This document shows positions 1 to 9,187 of a stretch of DNA of 64,000 nt, piece after piece. The DNA is from Rhodobacter capsulatus. GTDB lineage: Bacteria > Pseudomonadota > Alphaproteobacteria > Rhodobacterales > Rhodobacteraceae. The translations under genes were made by a program, and so were the position numbers. Position 1 is the stretch's first letter. Every line of letters starts with the position of its first letter. The notes beneath the pieces are model-generated. The model made no database searches. It was not told the DNA's origin and saw nothing but the letters and a program-made list of their open reading frames with translations. The DNA lies in contig NZ_QKZO01000002.1 in NCBI RefSeq assembly GCF_003254295.1, positions 417,731 to 481,730 on the forward strand, written 5' to 3'.

Positions 1-347
1 GCTGCCCCGGCGAAATCACGCGGGAAAAACTCGATATCCTGCGCAAGGCCGATGCGGTCTATATCGACCAGATCCGCAAGCACGGGCTTTACGACGCGAT
101 CTGGCAGGCTTTCGTGGCGATCCTGCCGGTGAAGACCGTCGGCGTGATGGGCGACGGGCGCACCTATGATTACGCCTGCGCGCTGCGCGCGGTGACCTCG
201 GTCGATGGCATGACGGCGGATTACTACCCGTTCAGCCATGAGTTCCTGGGCGAAACCGCGACGCGGATCATCAATGAAGTCAAGGGCATCAACCGGGTGA
301 CCTACGACATCACCAGCAAGCCTCCGGGCACGATCGAATGGGAGTGA
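1..347 (+). CDS. guaA: GMP synthase (glutamine-hydrolysing), C-terminal part
   Basis: The reading frame is open at the window edge, so only the last ~115 residues are visible. They match the C-terminal dimerisation/XMP-binding part of GuaA, which converts XMP to GMP using ATP and glutamine in purine synthesis. Visible family signatures are the [10 protein letters not shown] stretch, the [18 protein letters not shown] stretch and the terminal PPGTIEWE, the usual end of GuaA. A strong intrinsic terminator follows 20 bases after the stop, so this is the end of its transcript. Confidence 0.95.
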   Translation, partial: CPGEITREKLDILRKADAVYIDQIRKHGLYDAIWQAFVAILPVKTVGVMGDGRTYDYACALRAVTSVDGMTADYYPFSHEFLGETATRIINEVKGINRVTYDITSKPPGTIEWE

Positions 348-367
348 CCCGCAAGGGTCGCTTCTGC

Positions 368-402
368 AAGGCCTGACCGCCCGGCGCGGTCAGGCCTTTT
401 TC
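368..402 (+). terminator. Intrinsic terminator after guaA
   Basis: A 10-bp GC-rich stem (GGCCTGACCG pairing with CGGTCAGGCC) is followed by five T residues. It lies just after the guaA stop and just before the 3' end of the convergent aroB gene. Confidence 0.85.
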
Positions 403-407
403 ATGGC

Positions 408-1514
408 TTACCGCCGCGCCAAGGCCTCGGTCAGCAGGTCTTTCAGCACCTCGCGCGGCACCTCCGAGGTCACGAAAGCCGCGCCGATCCCCCGCGCCAG
501 AATGAAGCGCAGCTTGCCATCCAGCACTTTCTTGTCTTGCCCCATAAGCGCGATCAGCCCCTCGGCATCCGGCAAATCCCCCGGAATATCAGCCAGTTCC
601 ACCTTCATCTTCATGTCGCGCAAATGCGCCCGCACGCGCGAGGGCGCCTCTTGCGAACACAGCCCCAAGCGTTGGCTCAGCTCGAAGGCCAGCGCGCAGC
701 CGATCGCCACCCCCTCGCCATGCAAAAGCCGGTCGGAATAGCCCGTCGCGGCTTCCAGCGCATGGCAGAAGGTGTGACCCAGGTTCAAAAGCGCCCGGTC
801 GCCTTCCTCGGTCTCGTCGCGCGCGACGATCTCGGCCTTCATCTCGACGGATCGGCGCACCGCATGTTGCCGCAAGGCCCGGTCGCCCGCCGCCATCGCC
901 GGGCCGTTCGTCTCGAGCCAGTCGAAAAACGCGGCATCCCCCAGAAGCCCGTATTTCACCACCTCGCCGTAACCGGCCAGAAAATCGCGCGGCGGCAGCG
1001 TGTCGAGCAGCCCGATATCGGCCAGAACCAGCGCGGGCTGATGAAAGGCGCCGATCAGGTTCTTGCCCGCCGCGACATTGATCCCGGTCTTGCCGCCGAC
1101 CGAACTGTCGACCTGCGCCAGAAGCGTCGTCGGGATCTGCACAAACCGCACGCCGCGCCGCAGCACCGCCGCGGCAAAGCCCACCAGATCGCCGATCACC
1201 CCGCCGCCAAAGGCCACGACGATATCCTTGCGCTCGACCTTTTGCGCCAGAAGCCATTCGCAAACCCGTTCGAAATGCGGCCAGCTTTTCGTGCCCTCGC
1301 CCGAGGGCAGCGTCATCGACACCATCTCGACATCGCCCAACCCCGCCCGCAAGGCCTCCAGATGCAACCGGGCCACGGTCTCGTCGGCGACCACCGCCAC
1401 CTTGGGCTTGCGCAACAAGGGCGCGATTTCCGCCCCCGCCCGCGCCAGCAGCCCGGCACCGATCCGCACCTCATAGGCGCGCGCGCCCAGCTCCACCTTC
1501 ACCACTTCGGTCAT
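408..1514 (-). CDS. aroB: 3-dehydroquinate synthase
   Basis: AroB performs the second step of the shikimate pathway, making 3-dehydroquinate from DAHP with NAD and a divalent metal. The 368-residue length is normal. The NAD-binding loop GGGVIGDLVG lies near residues 103-112, the signature PTTLLAQVDSSVGGKTGIN near 128-146, and a histidine-containing metal-binding segment (NLGHTFCHALE) follows in the C-terminal half. The ATG directly abuts the aroK stop (TGA then ATG), so translation is probably coupled in an aroK-aroB operon. It is convergent with guaA. Confidence 0.97.
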   Translation of the reverse strand: MTEVVKVELGARAYEVRIGAGLLARAGAEIAPLLRKPKVAVVADETVARLHLEALRAGLGDVEMVSMTLPSGEGTKSWPHFERVCEWLLAQKVERKDIVVAFGGGVIGDLVGFAAAVLRRGVRFVQIPTTLLAQVDSSVGGKTGINVAAGKNLIGAFHQPALVLADIGLLDTLPPRDFLAGYGEVVKYGLLGDAAFFDWLETNGPAMAAGDRALRQHAVRRSVEMKAEIVARDETEEGDRALLNLGHTFCHALEAATGYSDRLLHGEGVAIGCALAFELSQRLGLCSQEAPSRVRAHLRDMKMKVELADIPGDLPDAEGLIALMGQDKKVLDGKLRFILARGIGAAFVTSEVPREVLKDLLTEALARR

Positions 1515-2078
1515 TCAATCCTCCGCGAACAGCCCCGGGTGGCCCCGAAGCGCTTCGATCACCTTTTGCGCCATCTGCTCGATCGACAGCCCCGGCTCGG
1601 CCGCCACCGCCACCTGCGCCAGCGCATAGACGGGATAGCGCCGCTCGATCAGCTCGGCGAGCGTCCCCTTCGGGTCGGGCGTGCGCAACAGCGGCCGCGT
1701 CGTCTTGCCCTTGACCCGGGTCCAGAGCAGCTCCAGATCCGCCTGCAGCCAGACCGAAACCCCCAGCCGCGCGATCATCGCCCGGTTCGCCTCCGACAAA
1801 AACGCGCCGCCGCCGGTCGAGACCACCCCGGGCGTGCCCGCCAGCAGCCGCGCGATCACCTCCGATTCGCGGGCGCGAAAGAACGGCTCGCCATCGCGTT
1901 CGAAAATCTCCGCGACCGAGCGTTGCGCCGCCTTGACGATTTCCTCGTCGCTGTCGTGAAACGGCACCCGCAGCGCCCGCGCCAGCGCCGTGCCCACCGC
2001 GGTCTTGCCCGCGCCCATCATGCCCACCAGCACGATCGTCTTTTGCAGATGCGGATGCACTTGCTCTTGCCCGGTCAC
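1515..2078 (-). CDS. aroK: Shikimate kinase
   Basis: AroK phosphorylates shikimate with ATP. I place the start at the GTG at 2078 because a GGAGGG ribosome site lies just upstream; this gives 187 residues, normal for the family. The P-loop GMMGAGKT is near residues 19-26, the substrate-binding region with DSDEEI follows, and the STGGGAFL shikimate-binding stretch is intact. The open frame extends much further upstream, but that extension has no family similarity and runs through the genes on the other strand. It is first in the aroKB pair. Confidence 0.95.
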   Translation of the reverse strand: MTGQEQVHPHLQKTIVLVGMMGAGKTAVGTALARALRVPFHDSDEEIVKAAQRSVAEIFERDGEPFFRARESEVIARLLAGTPGVVSTGGGAFLSEANRAMIARLGVSVWLQADLELLWTRVKGKTTRPLLRTPDPKGTLAELIERRYPVYALAQVAVAAEPGLSIEQMAQKVIEALRGHPGLFAED

Positions 2079-2267
2079 GCAGCCCTCCCCGGCCCGGCGC
2101 CCGCGGGCGCTTGCGCATTCGTGATCTTTGCGCCCCTCAATGGCGTGAACTTTGTCGAAATGCCATATATAATCTTGCCAGCGCGACGTTTCGGCGGCAT
2201 CCCCGCAGCAACGGCGCGCCGCCGGTGCAGGCGATCGCGGACGAGCATAAGAAAAGAAAGCAGACAC

Positions 2268-2522
2268 ATGGGGCGCATGTTCAAGGCCATTTTCGTTCTT
2301 CTTCTGACGGCGGTGCTGGGCACGCTCGGCTATGCCTATTTCGGCGACATGCAGGCCGATCCGGTCGAGATCCGCAGCCCCGTCGCCCTGCCCGATCTGG
2401 CCCCGGCGCCGGCCCCCGCCGCCGCTTCGCCCGCCGCCCCGGCCCAGACGTCCCCGGCCCCGCAGGCCCCCGCGCAACCGGCCCCGGCGACCGAAGCTGC
2501 GGGGGCGGGGCTTGACGATTGA
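2268..2522 (+). CDS. Small membrane-anchored Ala/Pro-rich protein
   Basis: This 84-residue protein has one N-terminal hydrophobic segment (about residues 5-25), then a short polar stretch and a tail made almost only of Ala, Pro and Gln. It looks like an inner-membrane anchor with a flexible periplasmic tail. The start ATG at 2268 is preceded by an A/G-rich AAGAAAAGAAAG stretch. Its end overlaps the start of the next gene by 11 bases, and that gene in turn overlaps xerD, so the three probably form one unit. It is divergent from aroK. No function can be assigned. Confidence 0.6.
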   Translation: MGRMFKAIFVLLLTAVLGTLGYAYFGDMQADPVEIRSPVALPDLAPAPAPAAASPAAPAQTSPAPQAPAQPAPATEAAGAGLDD

Positions 2523-4089
2523 TCGCCGCCTGCTTCTGGCCCTGACGCTGGGGCTTTGCCCGGCCTCCGCGGCGCTGGCCGAGGCGCCGATGTCGGCGAT
2601 CGACTGGCTGTCGACCTCGGTCAGCGGCGTGCCGGTCCGCCCCGGCGGCGGCTCGGTGGCGGTGCTGCCCCCCGTCGCGGGCGAGGCCCCGGTTTCGGGC
2701 GGGGGCACGGTGGAGCGCATCGGCGTCGCCTCGCTGGATTCTGCGCGCAATGCCGACAGTCTCGGGCTATTGCCCGCCAGCCGTCTGGGCCTGCCGCGCG
2801 GGCTTTGGGGCGCGACGCCCGAGGTCGATCTGGCCGCGGCGCTGCGCAAGGAGCGGCTCGACACCCTGCCCGCGGTGCAGGCGTTCCTGCTCGAACTGAT
2901 GCTGGCCGAGCTGGACCCGCCGATCACCCCCGCGCCCGAGGGGAAGAACGTGCTGTTTCTGGCCCGCATCGACCGGCTGCTGGATCTGGGCGCGCTGGAT
3001 CAGGCGATGGCGCTGCTGGAACAGGCCGAGCCTTCGGACCCCGAGATTTTCCGGCGCCGCTTCGATGTCGCCCTGCTTCTGGGCGAAGAAGACCATGCCT
3101 GTGAAATCATGGAGAAAACCCCCGCGGTCGCGCCCTCTTATCCGGCCCGGATCTTCTGCCTGGCGCGGCGGTCGAAATGGGATGCGGCGATGCTGACGCT
3201 GGGCACCGGGCGGGCGCTTGGGCAGATCGACAGCGAAACCGCGCTGCTTCTGGAACGGTTTCTCGATGACGAGGGCGCCGATGGCGCCGACGATCTGCCG
3301 CCGCCCGCGCGGCCAACGCCGCTCAAGTTCCGGCTGATGGAGGCGATCGGCCAGCCGATGGCGACGACAACCCTGCCCGTCGCCTTTGCCCATTCCGACC
3401 TGCGCGCCAATGCCGGCTGGAAGACCCAGATCGAGGCGGCCGAGCGGCTCTCGCGCATGGGAGTGCTCGATCCGAACCAGCTGCTGGGGCTTTACACCCA
3501 GGACCGCGCTTCTGCCTCGGGCGGGGTGTGGGACCGGGTTTCCCTTGTTTCCCAAATGGATGCGGCCCTTTCTGCAAGTGATGTCGGGCGCGTCGAGCAG
3601 ATCTTGCCCGCCGCCTGGGATCTGATGCAGGCGCAGGAGCTGGAAACCGCTTTCGCCGCGATGTTTGCCACGCGTCTGCTGGATCTGCCGCTGACCGGCG
3701 AGGCCAGGCGGCTGACGCTGCGGCTGGCGTTGCTGACCGGCGCTTTCGAGCGTGTCGCGCTGACCCGGGCGGAGGCCGCGGCCGAGGAGCCGCTTCTGAT
3801 CGCGCTCGCCCGCGGCAACACCGCGCAGGTGGAGGCGCAGGATCTTCTGGGGCTGACGGTGAAGCGGGTCTTCGACGCCGCGCCCGCCGCCCTGCCCGAG
3901 GCCTATGCGGGCCTCGGGCCCGACCGGCTGGGCGAGGCGCTGCTGGCGGCGGTCGATGACATTTCCGAAGGCGCCAAGGGCGATGCGCGGCGGCTTGAAT
4001 CCGGGCTGACGCTGTTGCGCAAGGCCGGGTTCGAAAGCCTGGCGCGGCGCACGGCCTTGCAGCTGATCATTCTGGAGCGGCGCGGATGA
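2512..4089 (+). CDS. Conserved exported helical-repeat-like protein of unknown function
   Basis: Predicted 525 residues from a TTG at 2512. That start leaves a typical signal peptide (RRLLLALTLGLCPASAALAEA) at the N terminus; any earlier start in the frame adds only proline/arginine-rich low-complexity sequence. The mature part is rich in Leu/Ala/Glu helices, consistent with a TPR-like or alpha-alpha superhelical protein in the periplasm, but I see no named domain. It overlaps the small membrane protein before it by 11 bases and xerD after it by four (ATGA). Genes in this position before xerD in Rhodobacterales are generally annotated as hypothetical. Confidence 0.75.
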   Translation: MTIDRRLLLALTLGLCPASAALAEAPMSAIDWLSTSVSGVPVRPGGGSVAVLPPVAGEAPVSGGGTVERIGVASLDSARNADSLGLLPASRLGLPRGLWGATPEVDLAAALRKERLDTLPAVQAFLLELMLAELDPPITPAPEGKNVLFLARIDRLLDLGALDQAMALLEQAEPSDPEIFRRRFDVALLLGEEDHACEIMEKTPAVAPSYPARIFCLARRSKWDAAMLTLGTGRALGQIDSETALLLERFLDDEGADGADDLPPPARPTPLKFRLMEAIGQPMATTTLPVAFAHSDLRANAGWKTQIEAAERLSRMGVLDPNQLLGLYTQDRASASGGVWDRVSLVSQMDAALSASDVGRVEQILPAAWDLMQAQELETAFAAMFATRLLDLPLTGEARRLTLRLALLTGAFERVALTRAEAAAEEPLLIALARGNTAQVEAQDLLGLTVKRVFDAAPAALPEAYAGLGPDRLGEALLAAVDDISEGAKGDARRLESGLTLLRKAGFESLARRTALQLIILERRG

Positions 4090-5039
4090 TCCCGATGCTG
4101 CCGCGCGAACGCATCGCCGTCTTCCTTGAGGCGCAGGCGGCCGAGGCCGGGGCGGCGCGCAACACGATCGCCGCCTATGGCCGCGATCTGAGCGATTTTC
4201 TGGACTTCACCACGGCGAAGGGCCTTGATCTGGTCACGCTTGACCGCGCCGCGGTGGAGGATTGGCTGGTCCGGCTCGAAGCCGAGGGGTTGGCCAAGGC
4301 GACCCGGGCGCGGCGGCTTTCGGCGGTGAAGCAATTCTACCGCTTCGCCTATGACGAGGGCTGGCGGGTGGACAATCCGACCTTGCAGATCTCGGGGCCG
4401 GGCAAGGCGCAGCGGCTGCCGAAGACGCTGAGCATCGAGGAGGTCGAGGCGCTTTTGGAGGCCGGACGCGATCAGGGCCGCAGCCCGGCCGAGCAGATCC
4501 GCAACCGCTGCCTGATAGAGCTGCTTTATGCTACCGGCATGCGGGTGAGCGAGCTGGTCGGCCTGCCGGTGGCGGCGGCGCGCGGCAATCCGGCGATGCT
4601 GATGGTGCGCGGCAAGGGCGACAAGGAACGGATGGTGCCGCTCTCTGCCCCGGCGCGCGAGGCGCTGGCAGCCTGGCTGGTCACCCGCGACGCGGCCGAG
4701 GAGGCGGCGCGGATCGCCCGCCGCCTGCCGCCCTCGCGCTATCTTTTCCCGTCCTCGGGCAAGGAGGGGCATCTGACGCGGCAGGGATTTCATGCGCTGC
4801 TGAAAGAGATCGCGCTGGCGGCGGGGCTGGATCCGGCGCGGGTGACGCCGCATGTGCTGCGCCATGCCTTTGCCACGCATCTGTTGCAGGGCGGCGCCGA
4901 TCTGCGGGTGATCCAGACGCTTCTGGGCCATGCCGATCTTTCCACCACCGAAATCTATACCCATGTGCTGGAGGAGCGGCTGAAGGATCTGGTGCTGGGC
5001 CACCACCCGCTGGCGCGCAGGGATGATCCTCCCGCTTGA
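4086..5039 (+). CDS. xerD: Site-specific tyrosine recombinase XerD
   Basis: XerD works with XerC at dif to resolve chromosome dimers at division. The 317 residues contain an N-terminal SAM-like DNA-binding domain (about 5-100) and the catalytic domain. Active-site residues are visible: Arg near 153 in ATGMRVSEL, Lys near 177 in GKGDKER, His-x-x-Arg near 256-259 in HVLRHAFATHLL, His near 282 in LLGHADLSTTEIYTHV, and the nucleophile Tyr near 291. The ATG overlaps the upstream stop by four bases. No phage context is nearby, so this is the housekeeping Xer, not an integrase. Confidence 0.93.
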   Translation: MIPMLPRERIAVFLEAQAAEAGAARNTIAAYGRDLSDFLDFTTAKGLDLVTLDRAAVEDWLVRLEAEGLAKATRARRLSAVKQFYRFAYDEGWRVDNPTLQISGPGKAQRLPKTLSIEEVEALLEAGRDQGRSPAEQIRNRCLIELLYATGMRVSELVGLPVAAARGNPAMLMVRGKGDKERMVPLSAPAREALAAWLVTRDAAEEAARIARRLPPSRYLFPSSGKEGHLTRQGFHALLKEIALAAGLDPARVTPHVLRHAFATHLLQGGADLRVIQTLLGHADLSTTEIYTHVLEERLKDLVLGHHPLARRDDPPA

Positions 5040-5072
5040 TCCCGGCGCCGCAACGCGCCATCATCGGTCATC

Positions 5073-6422
5073 ATGACAGACATCTCCATTCTTGCCGCCC
5101 TTTCCGCCTTTGCCGATCGCCTCGACATGGCGTTCTGGCTCAATGCCGGGGCCATCGTCGTTCTGCTGATGCTCTCGGCGTTCTTTTCGGGCTCGGAAAC
5201 CGCGCTGACGGCGGCTTCGCGCCCGAAGCTGCGGGCCCGCGCCGACAAGGGCGACAAGGGCGCCGAGGCCGCGCTGAACATCACCGAGGACAGCGAGCGG
5301 CTGATCGGCGCGCTGCTTTTGGGCAACAATGTCGTCAACATCCTCTCGGCCGCGCTGGCGACGGCGCTTTTGACGCGGCTGTTCGGGCAGTCCGGGGTGG
5401 CGCTGGCGACGCTGGTGATGACGGCTTTGGTGCTGATCTTTTCCGAGGTGCTGCCGAAGACCTGGGCGATCAGCAACCCCGAGACGGTGGCGGCGCGGGT
5501 GGCGCGGATCGTGCGGGTGCTGATCCGGCTGCTGATCCCGATCGTGACGGTGGTGCGGATGATCGTGCGCGCCATTCTGTGGGTTTTCGGGCTGCGCACC
5601 GATGCGAACCAGAACATGTTCTCGATCCACGAGGAAATCGCCGGGGCGCTGGCGATTGGCGCCTCCGAGGGGACGGTGGACAAGGCCGACCGCGACCGGC
5701 TTTTGGGGGCGCTCGATCTGGGCAACCGTACCGTCGCCGAGATCATGCGCCACCGCAGCCAGATCGAGATGATCGACGCCGAGGACGACCCGAACGAGGT
5801 GCTGGCGCAGGTGCTGGCCTCACCGCACACAAGGTTGCCGCTTTACAAGGGCGAGCGGGAAAACGTGGTCGGCATCCTGCATTCCAAGGATCTGTTGCGC
5901 GCGGTCGAGCGGTTCTTGCGCAGCGGCGATGGCAAGCTCGATTCCGTCAGCGATCTTGACCTGATGAAAGTGGCGATGAAGCCCTATTTCATCCCGGAAA
6001 CGACGCCGCTCGATGAACAGATGCGGGAATTCCTGAAGCGGCGCACCCATTTCGCGCTGGTCGTCGATGAATATGGCGATCTGAAGGGGTTGTTGACGCT
6101 GGAAGACATTCTGGAAGAGATCGTCGGCGAGATCACCGACGAATTCGACCCCCGCGCGGCGCGACAGCTGAAACCGACCGAGACGGGCGATTATCTGGTC
6201 GAAGGCGCGATGACGATCCGCGATCTGAACCGGGAAACCGACTGGGCGCTGCCCGATGACGAGGCGCATACGGTGGCGGGCCTCGTCATCCACGAGGCCC
6301 AGTCCATCCCCGAGGTCGGTCAGGTATTCTCCTTCCACGGCTTCCGCTTCGAGGTGGCGGGGCGCAAGGAGAACCGGATCAGCCAGCTGCGCATCCGCCC
6401 GCTTGAAGGCTTGCCGCGCTAG
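5073..6422 (+). CDS. CorC/HlyC-type (CNNM + CBS) membrane protein
   Basis: A 449-residue inner-membrane protein. About four hydrophobic segments occupy residues 20-190 (CNNM/DUF21 domain, with FFSGSETALTA typical of the family). A CBS-domain pair lies near 210-335, and a C-terminal CorC/HlyC transporter-associated domain near 355-445. Relatives are linked to Mg2+/Co2+ efflux or tolerance, often under the misleading name hemolysin. It follows xerD after 33 bases and is convergent with lipA, with only three bases between the stops. Confidence 0.9.
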   Translation: MTDISILAALSAFADRLDMAFWLNAGAIVVLLMLSAFFSGSETALTAASRPKLRARADKGDKGAEAALNITEDSERLIGALLLGNNVVNILSAALATALLTRLFGQSGVALATLVMTALVLIFSEVLPKTWAISNPETVAARVARIVRVLIRLLIPIVTVVRMIVRAILWVFGLRTDANQNMFSIHEEIAGALAIGASEGTVDKADRDRLLGALDLGNRTVAEIMRHRSQIEMIDAEDDPNEVLAQVLASPHTRLPLYKGERENVVGILHSKDLLRAVERFLRSGDGKLDSVSDLDLMKVAMKPYFIPETTPLDEQMREFLKRRTHFALVVDEYGDLKGLLTLEDILEEIVGEITDEFDPRAARQLKPTETGDYLVEGAMTIRDLNRETDWALPDDEAHTVAGLVIHEAQSIPEVGQVFSFHGFRFEVAGRKENRISQLRIRPLEGLPR

Positions 6423-6425
6423 CGA

Positions 6426-7388
6426 TCAGCGGCCCAGCTTCGCCAGCCGCGCCGTGCGCAGCTTGGCGAAATCCTCGCCCGCGTGATAGCTCGACCGCGT
6501 CAGTGGCGTCGCCGAGACCATCAGGAAGCCCTTGCCATAGGCCGCCTTTTCATAATCGGCGAAGTCCTCGGGGGTGACGAAGCGGGACACCGCATGGTGT
6601 TTCGGCGTCGGCTGCAGATACTGGCCGATGGTCAGGAAATCGATGTCGGCGGCGCGCATGTCATCCATCACCTGCAGCACGCCCTGCCGGTCCTCGCCCA
6701 GACCGACCATGATGCCGGATTTGGTGAACATCGCCGGGTCGAGTTCCTTGACCCGTTGCAGCAGCCGCAAGGAATGGAAATAGCGCGCCCCGGGCCGCAC
6801 GGTCGGGTAAAGGCCGGGCACGGTCTCAAGGTTGTGGTTGAACACGTCCGGCCGGGCTTCGACAACCTTTTCAAGCGCTTCCGGGCCACACTTGAGAAAG
6901 TCGGGGGTCAGCACCTCGATCGTCGTCTCCGGCGCGCGATGGCGCACGGCACGGATCGTCTGGGCGAAATGCTCGGCCCCGCCATCCTCCAGATCGTCGC
7001 GATCGACCGAGGTGATGACCACATGTTTCAGCCCCAGCGTCGCCACCGCATGGGCCACCCGGCCGGGCTCGAAGGCGTCAAGCGCCTCGGGCTTGCCGGT
7101 GGCGACGTTGCAGAAACTGCAGCCGCGGGTGCAGGTCTCGCCCATGATCATCATCGTGGCGTGGCCGTGGCTCCAGCATTCGCCGACATTGGGGCAGCCC
7201 GCCTCCTCGCAGACGGTCACCAGCTTGTTCGTCTTCAAGAGATCGCGGGTTTCCTTGTAGCCCTGCGAGGTCGGCGCCTTGACCTTGATCCAGCCCGGTT
7301 TCTTCGGCTGGGCATTGTCGGGGCGATGCGCCTTTTCCGGGTGGCGCAGAACGGGCGCCTTGTGGGCCGGGTCCTGAGTGTCGGGCAT
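6426..7388 (-). CDS. lipA: Lipoyl synthase
   Basis: LipA is a radical-SAM enzyme that inserts two sulfur atoms into protein-bound octanoyl groups. The 320 residues show both required cluster motifs: the auxiliary cluster cysteines at about 60, 65 and 71 ([12 protein letters not shown]) and the radical-SAM CxxxCxxC at about 86, 90 and 93 (CTRGCSFC). The C-terminal RSSYHAGE contains the serine that ligates the auxiliary cluster. It is a monocistronic-looking gene; its neighbour on the same strand ends 83 bases upstream of its start. Confidence 0.97.
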   Translation of the reverse strand: MPDTQDPAHKAPVLRHPEKAHRPDNAQPKKPGWIKVKAPTSQGYKETRDLLKTNKLVTVCEEAGCPNVGECWSHGHATMMIMGETCTRGCSFCNVATGKPEALDAFEPGRVAHAVATLGLKHVVITSVDRDDLEDGGAEHFAQTIRAVRHRAPETTIEVLTPDFLKCGPEALEKVVEARPDVFNHNLETVPGLYPTVRPGARYFHSLRLLQRVKELDPAMFTKSGIMVGLGEDRQGVLQVMDDMRAADIDFLTIGQYLQPTPKHHAVSRFVTPEDFADYEKAAYGKGFLMVSATPLTRSSYHAGEDFAKLRTARLAKLGR

Positions 7389-7471
7389 CGGGCTTCCTTT
7401 CGCAGCGGGATTGCCCCCAGATAGGCCGAAAACCCGCCCGATGCAAATTGCCTGTGCCGCCCCGGCCCCGG

Positions 7472-8614
7472 CTAGCCGATCAAGGGCGCGGCGCCGCCAT
7501 AGGTTTCGTCATAATGCCGCTTGAGCCGCATCAGCGCGATGCGCAGCACGATCTTGCCCGAGCGCGCCGACCAGCCCATGCGCTTTTCCGCCGATTCCAG
7601 CCCCTCGAGAAAACAGCAGCAGCGCAGAACCATGTCGCCCAGCCCCGGGCCAAGGTCGGAGAGCGCCGCCGCCACCCGTTCCCGGGCGCGCTCCGATCCG
7701 CCCGAACCGCCATGGCCCAGATCGGGCCGATACTGCCCCCGCGCGCCGCCGGTCATGAAGCGTTCCCAGTTCTGCGCCACCCGCGGCCCCATCTGCGCCA
7801 GTTCGAAATCCTCGCGCAGCCGTTCCCCCGCCGCCACCAGATCGGGCGCCAGAAACGGTCGCCCATCCGCATCGCGCCGCCGCGCCAGCACCCCAAGCGG
7901 GCTTTCGGCCAGGTTCATCCGCAACCGCGTCACCCGGCCCTGCCCCTCGTGCACCAGGCGCTCGCCCCAGTCGCGGTGACGGTCGGCCTGCGGCGTGCCC
8001 TCCGCCTCGGGGTCGCGCCCCTCGGTCAGCGCCTCCGCCTCCAGCAACCGCTTCAGCGCCGCCCGCCCCGCCGCGGAGAGCTCGTAGCTCGTCACCCGGC
8101 CGCTGTGCTGCACCCCGATCCAGCCGTTCAGCGCAAAGCCCTGCGCCACCGCGCGCGCCACCACCGCCGTGCGCACCGTGCCCCGCAACACCACCGCCTT
8201 TTCCATGTCGGGCGCGATGATCAACAGCGCCCCCGGCTCGGCCAGACGGCGCAGCACCCGCCGCCCCTCGCGCGAGAGCGTCTCGAGGTCATGACCATCG
8301 GGCGCGGCCGCATCAGGGCGGGCTTGCGGCGCAGTCGGGCGGATCGGAGCGGTCATCGCAGTGTCATCCTCTCTGGGCGGGGCGGCAGATGCAGCGGCAG
8401 CAAAACGGCCAAACCGGGTCAGGGCCTCGTCGACAAGCGGATCGTCGCGGCGTTGCTCGATCCGGCGCACCCGGCGCAGGATGGTCGAGGCATGACAGCC
8501 CTCGGCCCGCGCCAGTTGCCGGATCGGCACGCCGTCTTCGACGTGACGCAGATAAAGCCGTGCATGGTCGGGCAACCAGGCTGGCAGCATCTCCCGATCT
8601 TGCATGGTCTTCAT
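7472..8614 (-). CDS. gafA: GafA-like regulator: HTH domain plus DUF6456
   Basis: The start at 8614 is chosen because GGGAG lies upstream, giving 380 residues. A helix-turn-helix segment ([20 protein letters not shown]) lies in the first 60 residues, a variable linker follows, and the C-terminal ~150 residues match DUF6456 ([19 protein letters not shown] through [11 protein letters not shown]). In Rhodobacterales this architecture is that of GafA, the direct transcriptional activator of gene transfer agent (GTA) production described in R. capsulatus (rcc01865 region). The GTA structural genes are not in this window. A CtrA-like site sits upstream. Assignment rests on domain architecture from memory; an uncharacterised paralogue is possible. 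Confidence 0.68.
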   Translation of the reverse strand: MKTMQDREMLPAWLPDHARLYLRHVEDGVPIRQLARAEGCHASTILRRVRRIEQRRDDPLVDEALTRFGRFAAAASAAPPREDDTAMTAPIRPTAPQARPDAAAPDGHDLETLSREGRRVLRRLAEPGALLIIAPDMEKAVVLRGTVRTAVVARAVAQGFALNGWIGVQHSGRVTSYELSAAGRAALKRLLEAEALTEGRDPEAEGTPQADRHRDWGERLVHEGQGRVTRLRMNLAESPLGVLARRRDADGRPFLAPDLVAAGERLREDFELAQMGPRVAQNWERFMTGGARGQYRPDLGHGGSGGSERARERVAAALSDLGPGLGDMVLRCCCFLEGLESAEKRMGWSARSGKIVLRIALMRLKRHYDETYGGAAPLIG

Positions 8615-8684
8615 CTCCGGTCTCCCATCGACACGCTGGCGCATGGATAGCGCAAACGGCATCTGCAACCGTGGGTTGCTTTGG

Positions 8685-8699
8685 TTACCCCATGGTTAA
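8685..8699. promoter_or_regulatory. Candidate CtrA-binding site
   Basis: TTAC-N7-TTAA differs by one base from the CtrA consensus TTAA-N7-TTAA. It is 71 bases upstream of the proposed GafA-like start and within the 162-base divergent region shared with the DUF6477 gene. This region is clearly more AT-rich than its surroundings. Confidence 0.45.
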
Positions 8700-8830
8700 G
8701 AAATGGGGCGATCTCGAAAATTCTTTATAAACTCTAAAGATTTCCAAACGCAGCGTTCGGTTGAGCAAATATTCGCGCAACACCCGTTTCGGTTGTGACA
8801 GGCTGACCCGGACCGAGTGAGGGGATCACG

Positions 8831-9139
8831 ATGACCGACCAGATCGACCAGATGGCGCGTCTGCGCCGTCCGAAATTGCTGATCCGGGCCGCACGCTTCG
8901 GACAGCGCGATTACGACCGCAGCCGCGATCTGCGCCGGCTGCTGGCCGCCCGCGACCTGCCCGGCCCCGAAGACGCGCTGCGCAGCCTGATGACCGAGGA
9001 AGCCGGGCTGGAAGCGGCCCGCCAGGCCGGATTGGCCGGTTACAGTTTCCTGCGTCACATCGAGGTGCTGATCGCGATGATGGCCGAGGCGCGGATGCTG
9101 CCGCAGGCCCGCCTGCCCGCGCAGATCCGCATCGCCTGA
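8831..9139 (+). CDS. DUF6477-like small helical protein
   Basis: A 102-residue, Arg/Leu/Ala-rich soluble protein with no signal peptide or membrane segment. It resembles the small DUF6477 proteins often found beside DUF6456 regulators in Rhodobacterales; this link is from memory. It is divergent from the GafA-like gene and shares its promoter region. The ATG is preceded by GAGGGGATCACG, an acceptable ribosome site. The function is unknown; a role in the same regulatory circuit is only suggested by position. Confidence 0.6.
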   Translation: MTDQIDQMARLRRPKLLIRAARFGQRDYDRSRDLRRLLAARDLPGPEDALRSLMTEEAGLEAARQAGLAGYSFLRHIEVLIAMMAEARMLPQARLPAQIRIA

Positions 9140-9141
9140 CC

Positions 9142-9187
9142 CCGGATCAAGGCGCCCCCTGATCAACGCGCCCCTGATCAACGCGCC
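9142..9187. repeat. Tandem 15-bp repeats at the end of the HerA-like gene
   Basis: Two perfect adjacent copies (9158-9172 and 9173-9187) of CCTGATCAACGCGCC follow a degenerate third copy (9142-9156). The stop codon of the HerA-like gene (TGA, minus strand) lies within the last copy, so the duplication reproduces its final codons just beyond the stop. Confidence 0.8.

Noticed and set aside
537..2522. 661-codon plus-strand ORF covering aroB and aroK
   Set aside because: Only its last 84 codons (from 2268) are plausible; the rest is antisense to aroB/aroK.
4086..5039. Tyrosine recombinase as a sign of a mobile element
   Set aside because: The sequence and housekeeping context fit XerD, with no repeats or tRNA nearby.
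7472..9139. A GTA structural cluster next to the GafA-like gene
   Set aside because: No terminase, portal, capsid or tail genes are present anywhere near; in R. capsulatus the regulator is known to be unlinked from them.
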